DNA from: JAJDFU01 sp964640855
GTDB lineage: Bacteria; Bacteroidota; Bacteroidia; Chitinophagales; Saprospiraceae
Length of the DNA stretch: 24,981 bases
Direction: 5' to 3'
Assembly (NCBI GenBank): GCA_964640855.1
Contig: CAZXIX010000063.1
Coordinates: 1 to 24,981, forward strand
The notes under the pieces were generated by a model. That model searched no databases. It saw only the letters and a list, made by a program, of their open reading frames with translations, and had not been told where the DNA came from. Numbering within the stretch: position 1 is the first letter of the stretch; every line of letters begins with the position of its first letter. Of this stretch, positions 1-7,700 are shown piece by piece. The position numbers and the translations under genes were made by a program.

Positions 1-176
1 TCACCCCTTGTTCAACCGTATGCGTTGCAAAACTGTGCCGCAGCCAATGTGGAGTAGCCAATGGATTGACCCCCGCCTTTGCACAAGCCCGACGGAATAC
101 TTTCTGAATGCTGGTTGCACTATATTGGCCACCGTCCGGACTTTCAAACAGCCAGTAATCCGGTTGGAATCTGCCG
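1..176 (-). pseudogene. Tyrosine recombinase/integrase, catalytic-domain fragment (cut by window edge)
   Basis: Reading the minus strand from about 176 down to 1 gives a segment with the catalytic core typical of Bacteroidota phage-type integrases: a WLFE turn, then GGQYSATSIQKVFRRA, then HWLRHSFATH. The last holds the conserved H-x-x-R of the active site, with Trp where Thr is usual. The enzyme family cuts and rejoins DNA through a Tyr nucleophile, which would lie beyond position 1. The expected upstream parts (N-terminal SAM-like domain and first catalytic Arg) are absent: the frame runs into a REP-like hairpin and meets a stop at 227-229. I therefore read it as a 5'-truncated relic, though its C-terminus is unseen. 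The family assignment is firm; the pseudogene status is inference. Confidence 0.8.
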
Positions 177-177
177 C

Positions 178-198
178 GCGGCGACTGAAGATCGCCGC
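178..198. repeat. REP-like hairpin (7-bp perfect stem)
   Basis: GCGGCGA at 178-184 pairs perfectly with TCGCCGC at 192-198 around a 7-base loop. It sits exactly where integrase homology stops. On the minus strand the hairpin and its flank read as a peptide containing VARSGDLQSPRG. I recall this string from many spurious Bacteroidota proteins, which suggests a dispersed repetitive element, but that is memory and not a search. The element may extend to about 235. Only one copy is visible here. Confidence 0.5.
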
Positions 199-239
199 TA
201 CGAGCGACATGTTCCGCACGACCGGATCATCATTCCCCC

Positions 240-383
240 GTGAGCTTTAGCTATTCCTACCTGACCGGCTTCTATTACAATAGAGAAGGAAACATGTACC
301 GGAATATCTACGACTATGCCTATATGGAATTCTCCGACCAAAAGATCCTCATCGTCCGCCGCCGCACCCAACTTGGAAAATAG
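240..383 (+). pseudogene. 3' fragment of an unrecognised gene
   Basis: A plus-strand frame ending at the TAG at 381-383 encodes a credible protein tail rich in Tyr, with TGFYYNREGNMYRN and then DQKILIVRRRTQLGK at the end. It has no ATG. A GTG at 240 could start a 47-residue peptide, but the frame also stays open leftwards into the REP-like element. The abrupt beginning next to the repeat suggests a gene tail left after a rearrangement. I do not recognise the family. It could also be a small intact gene or chance. Confidence 0.35.
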
Positions 384-460
384 AACAACTTACACCGGAC
401 ACCAAAACCAGTAAATAAATTCCAGTTTCCCTTAGGCCATTTGAAATGGGCAATGGCAGA

Positions 461-934
461 TCAACGCCGCCCCAATCCCAACTCCTGCTTATCCATAAAG
501 TGATAATCCGCGGATTTGGTCAGCGCCTCCATGGCATCTTCGATGGAATCAAGCAGCGGAGAGAGAATCCGGCGGTTTTCCAGGTCCATCCAGCAAAAGG
601 TGAGCTCGCTGTATGCCGCCAGGGTGGTCCCCCGAAACAACCGATGGCCGATCCGGCCAAAGCGATTGTCCTGGCTCTGCCCCAACAATTCCAAGTCGAC
701 CATAACTTCATCGCCGGCCCGTAGTTCTTTATAGTAATAGAAGATCTCGTTGAGGACGGCCGGACCGACTTTGAGATCAGCCAGCGTGTGTTCGTCTATG
801 CCTTGCGAGCGAAAGAAGGTCATGCGGGTTTCGTTCATCATGCCCATGTAGGCGGTGTTGGCTACATGCGCGTTGGCATCCAGGTCGTTCCAGCCGATCT
901 GGAAAGTGCGGGAGAAGGGAGGCATGGTTTCCAT
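461..934 (-). CDS. Acyl-CoA thioesterase, 4HBT hot-dog family (YbgC/FadM-like)
   Basis: This 157-residue protein has the length and pattern of single hot-dog-fold thioesterases. The N-terminal GWNDLDANAHVANTAYMGM segment matches the family's D-x-x-x-H-x-N-N/T-x-Y active-site region, with the Asp that usually activates the attacking water. It is followed by a central hydrophobic strand with the FYYYKEL segment. Such enzymes hydrolyse acyl-CoA (or acyl-ACP) thioesters in the cytoplasm; the acyl chain cannot be read from sequence. A second ATG three codons downstream (925) is also possible. It is probably the last gene of a minus-strand operon, starting 36 bases after the TspO-like gene. Family is secure, substrate unknown. 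Confidence 0.88.
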   Translation of the reverse strand: METMPPFSRTFQIGWNDLDANAHVANTAYMGMMNETRMTFFRSQGIDEHTLADLKVGPAVLNEIFYYYKELRAGDEVMVDLELLGQSQDNRFGRIGHRLFRGTTLAAYSELTFCWMDLENRRILSPLLDSIEDAMEALTKSADYHFMDKQELGLGRR

Positions 935-970
935 TCGTTATGATGCCCGAAAGGTACACCATCACCGGTC

Positions 971-1447
971 CTAATTTTCCAAAATGACATAAGCATTTAA
1001 GGAGATGGCAATGAGCAGCCAAATGAAATAAGGAAGAAGCAAAAGGCTTTTCCAGGACATCAGCTTCCATTGGCCAAACATAATGGCGGAAATGACCAGG
1101 AACAAGCCGATCAGGATGATCAAGCCGGCCACCATTTCACGGAGGCGAAAGAAAACCGGGTTCCAGGCGACATTCAGTATCAGGGCGATCATAAAAAGCC
1201 ACATCACCCAGGCGTTCGGGTTGATCCGAATGCGATCGGCCATGTAGATGGAAAAGCAAAACATAATGGTGAACCAGGCGGCGCCGAACACCCACCCGGG
1301 GGGTGTCCAGGGGGCTCGATCCAGAGATTGGTACCATTCGCCTGACGGCCCTCCGCCCTGCTGCCAACCGCCGATGGCCAGACCGCCAAAATTGATCAGC
1401 AAAAAGAGTCCGAGTACAACGATAAATCGAGTGTTGGATAAATCCAT
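971..1447 (-). CDS. tspO: TspO/MBR-family membrane protein
   Basis: The 158-residue product has five hydrophobic segments and the Trp/Pro-rich loop of the family, SLDRAPWTPPGWVFGAAW, between the first two. Later it has the expected NVAWNPVFF motif in the third helix region. TspO proteins bind porphyrins and other hydrophobic ligands and are linked to tetrapyrrole or stress handling; a transport role is debated. I chose the ATG at 1445-1447 because the protein then begins MDLSNTRF just before helix 1, as homologues do. An upstream ATG at 1495 would add 16 charged residues and overlap the preceding gene. The preceding gene stops 4 bases upstream, so co-transcription is likely. Confidence 0.92.
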   Translation of the reverse strand: MDLSNTRFIVVLGLFLLINFGGLAIGGWQQGGGPSGEWYQSLDRAPWTPPGWVFGAAWFTIMFCFSIYMADRIRINPNAWVMWLFMIALILNVAWNPVFFRLREMVAGLIILIGLFLVISAIMFGQWKLMSWKSLLLLPYFIWLLIAISLNAYVILEN

Positions 1448-1451
1448 GATG

Positions 1452-2177
1452 TTAGGGCTGGTTCTTATTTTCTTGCTTTTTCTCCCATTTTTCAATTTTC
1501 CGTTTTCTTCTTCTTTCCTGCCTTTGCCACTTTTTAGAAGATTGCATTTTTTCTATTTCTTCACAAGATTGATAACCCATCAGCGGAGCCTCCATGAAAA
1601 GTACGGGCACATCCGGCAATACGGGTTTCCTGCCGCGCATGCCATCAAAGCCTATGTCGAGATTAGTTGCGGAAGAGGGAATCGAAAGGAAAAAACCCCC
1701 ATCGATATCCGAGACTGTTCCGATTTGGGTGCCAGGCGCAATGATCCAAGCTCCGATCAAAGGCTCATTATAAGAACTATTTTTCCATCCCAGATTTGGG
1801 CAGCCTTCACGGTCGATCACCCGACCATAGACCTGTATGGAATCGGACAAACCAGGGGATACGGTGGGTTCTTTCGGCTTTCGGTCTTTACTAAATAGCA
1901 TCACATGAAAGGGGCCTTCTTCCGGAATATCCACGTTCTCCACGGCCCAGTAGAAAGAAGAATCCCCGAAAAACGAAAGATGATCGACAGAAGAGGGCAA
2001 AGCAATCTCGTACGACCCATCTTCTGCCGACCGGGTCGGGCGTTCTGAACCGGGAACACGGATCTCAACCGCCGGAACCGGCTTGGCCCATTCGTTGAAG
2101 ATCCTCCCGGAGAGGGTTCGTTGGGCTGAAAGTTCCGCACTCAAAAGAAGGATAGACAAAACGATCCAGATGCGCAT
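1452..2177 (-). CDS. Secreted protein with two carboxypeptidase-regulatory-like domains
   Basis: The 241-residue product starts with a signal peptide (MRIWIVLSILLLSAELSAQ, cleavage near residue 19). Two beta-sandwich repeats of the CarboxypepD_reg-like type follow. The first is RTLSGRIFNEWAKPVPAVEI..., with the SAEDGSYEI turn. The second is IQVYGRVIDREG..., with the SDIDGGFFLSIP turn. Such domains are common in Bacteroidota exported proteins, often as adhesion or TonB-plug-associated modules; on their own they have no known reaction. The tail (about 30 residues) is almost entirely Lys/Arg/Glu/Gln and probably helical. I took the ATG at 2175-2177 for the signal peptide; the frame is open further upstream without it. 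It leads a probable three-gene minus-strand unit with tspO and the thioesterase. Specific role unknown. Confidence 0.75.
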   Translation of the reverse strand: MRIWIVLSILLLSAELSAQRTLSGRIFNEWAKPVPAVEIRVPGSERPTRSAEDGSYEIALPSSVDHLSFFGDSSFYWAVENVDIPEEGPFHVMLFSKDRKPKEPTVSPGLSDSIQVYGRVIDREGCPNLGWKNSSYNEPLIGAWIIAPGTQIGTVSDIDGGFFLSIPSSATNLDIGFDGMRGRKPVLPDVPVLFMEAPLMGYQSCEEIEKMQSSKKWQRQERRRKRKIEKWEKKQENKNQP

Positions 2178-2299
2178 AAGCTGTGCCCGGTTTAGAGAAA
2201 ACGTTTCAGAATAAACATACCCCCCGGCACAACAACAGGCCGTTGTCCCGATCTTAGCGGCACTCCTTATTGCCGAATCCAATGTTTAAGGAAACGGGA

Positions 2300-2509
2300 T
2301 CAGTTCACGGCGTCCACCCGGAAAGAGATATTGCAAATGGCACCGTAGCTGGTGATTTTGCCGTCCTTCACATGAGCTTTGATGTCTTTCACATAGACGG
2401 AGTCGATGTTCCGTACGGTACGGGCCACTTCTTCAACGGCATTTTCAACGGCGCCTTCAATGCTTTTGTCGGAAATTCCGATCACTTCGATCACTTTTAC
2501 GATAGCCAT
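2300..2509 (-). CDS. Dodecin family flavin-binding protein
   Basis: The 69-residue product aligns along its length with dodecins: it starts MAIVKVIEVIGISDKSIEGA, continues VENAVEEVARTVRNIDSVYVKD and ends in a KITSYGAICNISFRVD strand. Dodecins form hollow dodecamers that store or buffer flavins in the cytoplasm. The position usually holding the flavin-stacking Trp (S-W-E/D in many bacterial members) is Ile here (KSIEGA), so ligand preference may differ; that is inference. It lies 108 bases downstream of the cyclase gene on the same strand, so it may be its own unit or a late member of that operon. Confidence 0.9.
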   Translation of the reverse strand: MAIVKVIEVIGISDKSIEGAVENAVEEVARTVRNIDSVYVKDIKAHVKDGKITSYGAICNISFRVDAVN

Positions 2510-2617
2510 AATAACGATTTTTGGTTGTGAAGATCAGACCAGAATACGGCATTAACCCGAGAAAAGCAATGAGAAAAATCAAGTCGGCCGGGGCATCGGA
2601 AATGGAATCCGCCCCAT

Positions 2618-4228
2618 TCATTCGGACAACATGGATAGGAACTGTTGAGTGATCTCATCTTCCGGGTGGGTGCTGAGTACTTGCTGGAAAAGAATCCGCG
2701 CATCGGAAGGCGAGTTTTCCAGATATAGGTCGATGCCCTGGATGAAGTCGGGCAGGGTTTTCTTTTTCAGGTTCAGGCTCTCCGGAGCGTCGCCGTCGAA
2801 ACACTCAAACACATCTATGGGCTCTCTTTTTCCCTTCACCTGTACCTTTCCGAGCGGACGGATGTTGAAAGCAAGTGCGTCCGAGAGTTTATCCATGGTT
2901 TGCCGGCTGAGCATCACGGGAGCCATGTAGGATTTGGTCAGGCTTTCGATCCGGGAAGCCGTGTTGACGGTATCGGAGATCACGGCTGCATCCCAGCGGT
3001 CTTTATCTCCGGTGATGCCCATGATCAAAGAACCGGTGTGCATCCCTATGCCGACGCGGATCAAGACCCCTCTTTGATCCTCTCTCAAATGATTGTAAGC
3101 TCTTACGGCCCGCTGGATGTCGATGGCGGCGCAAAGGGCATCCTCCGGTTGTTTGGGGAAAATGGCCATGAACCCGTCTCCCAAATACTGGTTGATGAAG
3201 CCGTGATTCTCTTTGATGACCGGATTGAAGCGTCCGTTGAAGGCGCTGATAAACCGAAAATTTTCTTCGGGGGTCATGCGTTCGGCCAGGGCGGTGTAAC
3301 CCCGAATATCTACAAACATCACGGTCACTTCCTGCTCCACATAGTCGCCCAGGCGGACCTCCAGCAAGGACTTCCGGTTGAGCGATTCAATAAACTCCAT
3401 AGGAACGAAACGGATGGTAGCCTCATGAACTTCCCGCATGGTTTCCTCTCGCTCCCGGGCTTCCTGCATACGGCGCTCGTATTGAATGGAACTCTCGATC
3501 GCGCTGGCAGAATGGGTAGCCAGCGAGGTCAGCAGTTTTAAGTCTGCGGCGGTATATTCTCTGGAATTCTGGTGGCCAAGGATGAGACCGCCATGACTCT
3601 CGTTCTTCACCAGAAGAGGAGCAAATAAAACCCCCTCAATATCGGGGAAAGACCCCTGGAAGTAATCCAGCACCTGGGATCGGTTCAAAATCTCGGGCTG
3701 GGACTCCCGGAAGCGGTCCAGGTTTTTATCCGAAAAAGCCTCTCCCACAATAAGCTGCCCGAACTTAGCCAGCACCTGAGGCTTGCCTCCGCCCACCTCC
3801 CAGACCAGGAACATGCCCCCCGATGCCGGAATCAAGCGTTGGGCTTCCTTCAAGGCCAGAGCGGCTATGGCATGCGGGTCGAACTCGCCTGCCAATTGCT
3901 CGGAAAAGTCGTAATTCAGATTGACCTCCCGGTATAAAGACAAAACCTCATTGCCCAACTCCCTTTTTTCCTGCTCTTTTTCCAGGAGCGCAGTCAGATA
4001 GGCCAGGGTAAGATCCACAATTCGAGCTCCGCCCACCACCTGTCCGATCACCTGATCGTTCCAGCGGATTTCGGTTTTCGCGCCGATGAGCTCTGAGGGG
4101 CCATAAACGACCCTTCCTTTTTCGTTGGAGACCTGGATCACTTCCCCCAAACGCTCCTGCAGCCCGTCTAGAAAACGAAGGGTCGTACCAGACGGGTTAA
4201 AAAGCGATCGAAGGCGAATTTTGGCCAT
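2618..4228 (-). CDS. GAF domain-class III adenylate/guanylate cyclase
   Basis: The 536-residue protein has an N-terminal sensor-like region (about 25-95), a short coiled linker, a GAF domain (about 115-255), a coiled segment and a class III cyclase domain (about 300-455). Both catalytic metal Asp residues are visible, D307 in VMFVDIRGYT and D351 in YLGDGFMAIF, as are N422 and R426 in SDTVNTASRIE. The usual base-recognition pair is altered: Q347 stands where Lys is typical and A415 where Asp or Thr is typical. No signal peptide or membrane segment is seen, so it is cytoplasmic. The C-terminal ~50 residues (after the cyclase) are helical and TPR-like. It follows the receiver gene by 68 bases and is plausibly the output of that relay. 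Cyclase family is secure; ATP versus GTP use is not. Confidence 0.92.
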   Translation of the reverse strand: MAKIRLRSLFNPSGTTLRFLDGLQERLGEVIQVSNEKGRVVYGPSELIGAKTEIRWNDQVIGQVVGGARIVDLTLAYLTALLEKEQEKRELGNEVLSLYREVNLNYDFSEQLAGEFDPHAIAALALKEAQRLIPASGGMFLVWEVGGGKPQVLAKFGQLIVGEAFSDKNLDRFRESQPEILNRSQVLDYFQGSFPDIEGVLFAPLLVKNESHGGLILGHQNSREYTAADLKLLTSLATHSASAIESSIQYERRMQEAREREETMREVHEATIRFVPMEFIESLNRKSLLEVRLGDYVEQEVTVMFVDIRGYTALAERMTPEENFRFISAFNGRFNPVIKENHGFINQYLGDGFMAIFPKQPEDALCAAIDIQRAVRAYNHLREDQRGVLIRVGIGMHTGSLIMGITGDKDRWDAAVISDTVNTASRIESLTKSYMAPVMLSRQTMDKLSDALAFNIRPLGKVQVKGKREPIDVFECFDGDAPESLNLKKKTLPDFIQGIDLYLENSPSDARILFQQVLSTHPEDEITQQFLSMLSE

Positions 4229-4296
4229 GAAGGATTATCGATTAGACAGTTCTAGGAAGAAAACGATGGGGACCGGGGACCTCAACTTCATGGACC

Positions 4297-4677
4297 CTAT
4301 TCCCGCTTAATCACCTCACGGGCAATTTCCAGAAGTTCGTCCGGGTCAAAAGGCTTGGTCATGTAGCGGTCTGCCCCCACCTCCATCCCTTTGTTTTTAT
4401 CGGCTTCCTGGCCCTTCGCAGTCAAAAGGATGATGTGCACTTTCTCCATGCCCGGGTTCTCTTTCACCTTACGGCAAACCTCGATACCATTCATTTTTGG
4501 CATCATCACATCCAGAAACACCAGATCGGGTTCCTCTTGTTGAATGGTCTGCAGAGCATCTTCTCCGTTGTCGGCAAAAAGCAGATCGACCCCTTCGTCT
4601 TCCAGGTCTTCCAGGGTCTGTTCGATCAGCATCCGGATGTGGGATTCATCATCCACAATTAAAATTTTCGGACTCAT
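4297..4677 (-). CDS. Stand-alone response regulator receiver (CheY-like)
   Basis: The 126-residue product is a complete receiver domain with no output domain. All key residues are present: acidic pocket D9 and D10, phosphoacceptor D56 in DLVFLDVMMPKMNG, T86 in ILLTAKG and K108 in YMTKPFDP. It should take phosphate from a histidine kinase in the cytoplasm and act by protein-protein contact. It lies between the hybrid kinase (75 bases upstream) and the cyclase (68 bases downstream), all on one strand, so a relay linking those two is the simplest reading. The partner is inferred, not shown. Confidence 0.94.
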   Translation of the reverse strand: MSPKILIVDDESHIRMLIEQTLEDLEDEGVDLLFADNGEDALQTIQQEEPDLVFLDVMMPKMNGIEVCRKVKENPGMEKVHIILLTAKGQEADKNKGMEVGADRYMTKPFDPDELLEIAREVIKRE

Positions 4678-4752
4678 TCCGTCTTTTTCTTGGTGATGGT
4701 CTGTGTCCGTTTGGTCACGAACATGGACTGTATATTGATGGGTGCTGGAATC

Positions 4753-7700
4753 CTACTGATAAACCAGTACCAGTACATTTTCAAGCCCCTTCTCAAATCG
4801 GAGCGCTTTTACCATTTGATCATGCCCTTCCAAAATAGAACTTAATATGATCACATCCGGACGCGATTCGATGGCCTTTTTCACCACTTGGGGCCCGTTG
4901 GCTTCCACCACCTGGAATCCCCGTTTCTGGAGCACCTGTATCAGGGTTTTTGCAGCCGGGTCTTCTTCGTCCACGACCAGGATTTTACGTGATGATTTCC
5001 CCTGGTCCAGCAGGTGATCGATTTCAAGCAGGAGACTTTCCGTGTCGATAGGCTTGGTCATATAGTGATCCACCCCGATTTTATATCCTCGCTCCTGATC
5101 CCGGATGATCGACAAAATGATGATCGGGATCTCCATGGTCTCCGGGTCGTTTTTGAGAATGGCTGCCAGATCGAAGCCGTTCATTTCCGGCATCATTACG
5201 TCCAGAAGAATGAGGTCGGGCTTATGGTGTCTGACCATTTCCAGGGCCTCCTTCCCGTTCGATGCTTCTTCGACTTTGTAACCTACTTCCGACAACTCCT
5301 GATTGAGCAAGGACCGGATAGGCGTATCGTCATCCACCACCAGAATGGTCCGTTCCTGACCGTTGGTCGGATGGGTAGCTGCGAATCGCCTGCGCAAGCG
5401 AGACACGATATCGTCAAATTTCATGGCCTTAAGTGCCTCGGGTGCTTCCCCGAGATGAATCGGAATCGCAAAGTAGAAGGTACTCCCCTTACCCAGATGG
5501 CTCTCCGCCCAGATCCGCCCGTGATGGTATTCAATGATCTCTTTGCAGATCGGTAGCCCCAGACCCGTACCCTGCGGTTTGTCGGTCAGCGTATCTCCGA
5601 CCTGCTTAAACTTTTCGAATACCGATTCCAGGTCATCCGCGGGGATGCCGATGCCCGTATCGGATATGCTGACCCGTATTTCGCCTTCCGCTTGCCATGC
5701 CTTACAGGTTACCTGCCCATTATCCGTGAACTTCACGGCATTGGACAAGAGGTTGACCACCACCTGGATCAATTTATCCGAATCGCCCGTGAAGGAAGGC
5801 AGGTCGTCCGCTACCTCTTTTTCCAAATGCAGGCCTTTTTGTTCGAACAGAGAGGCCGTGGAAGCGATGGCCCGATCCAGGATAGCCGGCATGTGCACGG
5901 CATCCATATTCCATTCCACCTTGCCGGCCTCGATCTTGGCCAGATCCAGCACATCGTTGACCAGCTTGGTGAGTCGTTCGCCTTCCGAAACCACAACGTC
6001 GAGATTATCCGAAATCTGGTCCACCGTTTTCTGGATCCTTTCATCCTCCTTCGGAAGAGCGGGGAATATGCGATCGGTCAATCGCTTTTTGATGATCTTG
6101 GCAAAGCCCAAAACCGAGGTCAGGGGGGTCCTCAGCTCGTGACTCACCGTGGAGAGGAAAGCCCCCTTGGCTTCATTGGCTTCTTCTGCGGCTGCCTTCG
6201 CGGCGGTGGTTTCCTCAAACAACTCGGCATTGTGCATGGCAATACCGACGTGAGAAGCAATGGTGCTCAGCAGGTTAAGGTCGTCTTTGTTGAACCGGTT
6301 CATCGTTTCCGTGCTTTGCACACTGAGTACCCCGATCACTTCTTCGCCACTTCGGATGGGCACTCCCAAAAAGGAAGCGGCTTCCCTTCCAAGTCGCTGG
6401 ATACCCAGCTTGTCATAGACTTCGTCCACACCTTTGTTGATTAGTTTCGGTTCGCCACTCAAAATAATCTGGGAAGTCAGACCTTGACCCAGCTTAATGG
6501 GAGGGAGATCATCTCCGTAACCAAAGGGAAAATGAATGGTTTGTGTCGTTTTGTCCAGGATGGCGACAAAGACAATATTGGCCTGGAATAACTCCTGCAT
6601 CTGGCTTCCTACCAGCTGGATAAGCTCATTGTAATTCAACTTCCCGGCTAGTGCCTTGCTCACTTCATTGACGGTAGAAAGCTCCTCGTTTCTTTGCCGC
6701 AGGTCTTTCGTCCGCTTTTGCACCTCGGCTTCCAACCGGCGGCTTTGGGCTTCCAGTTGCCGGGTGCGCCACCGCACGATCGCATATACCAGGGCTGCAG
6801 CCGCCAGGATGTACAGAAGAATAGCCCACCAGCGGGTGTACCAGGGACGGAAGACCTGAAACTGTACCACTCCTTCTTCGCTGATGTTCTGATAAACATC
6901 CCGGGCTCGCACCCGGAAGGTGTATTTGCCGGGGGCCAGGTTGAGGTATTCCCGGCTGGGATTGGAGCTCCAGGCAGACCAATCCTCATCCAGACCTTCC
7001 AACAAGGTTTGGTATTCGGTATTATCGGCCTCCACAAACGATAGGGAGGCGTATTGGAAAGTGAGGTTGTTTTCATCCGACCGGAATCCAAACTTCTCAG
7101 GCATCTTGCTTCCTCCGCCGTAAACCAGGGAATCCTGGTTTACCAATACGCCGCGAATCGTTGCCGCAAAAGAGCTACTTACTTCTTCTTCACCGAGGTC
7201 GCCCTCGTAGCGGAGCAGGCCGTAGGGAGAAGAAAACCAGGTTACCACCGATCCATCCGGCTGGGGGACAGGATAGTTCCTCCAGTTGATTCTTTTCGAA
7301 AACCGTTTGAAAGGCCCGCTGATGAATTTGTAACTCCCCTCCGGCCCGGGTACGGCTGCATAGCTTTGCCCCCCGTCGTTGTACCACAAGCGCCCTTCGG
7401 AATCGATTTCCAGCGGAGCACCCAGCCTGTCGTAATTGACCGTCTCCCGGGGGAAGATCGAATCCGGTATGAGGGAATCCAGAGCTTCAGAGTAATAGAA
7501 GTAGTCGTCTTCAGTAAAAATGAATTGATCCGGGAAAGGCTCAATCCCTCCCAGCTCCGTTCCTACGGAAGCGAAACCCTCTATCGGCTTCCCTCTTACT
7601 TTGAAGGTATCGAGAATGATTTTATCGTAATCCAGCAATCCATTTTCTTCCGGGATGCGTGCGATCCGCAAGGGCTCGCCATCTACCCAGATGGTGCCGT

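Noticed and set aside
437..449. CCATTT-G-AAATGG inverted repeat after the thioesterase gene
   Set aside because: A one-base loop and AT-rich inner stem without a T run make a poor terminator.
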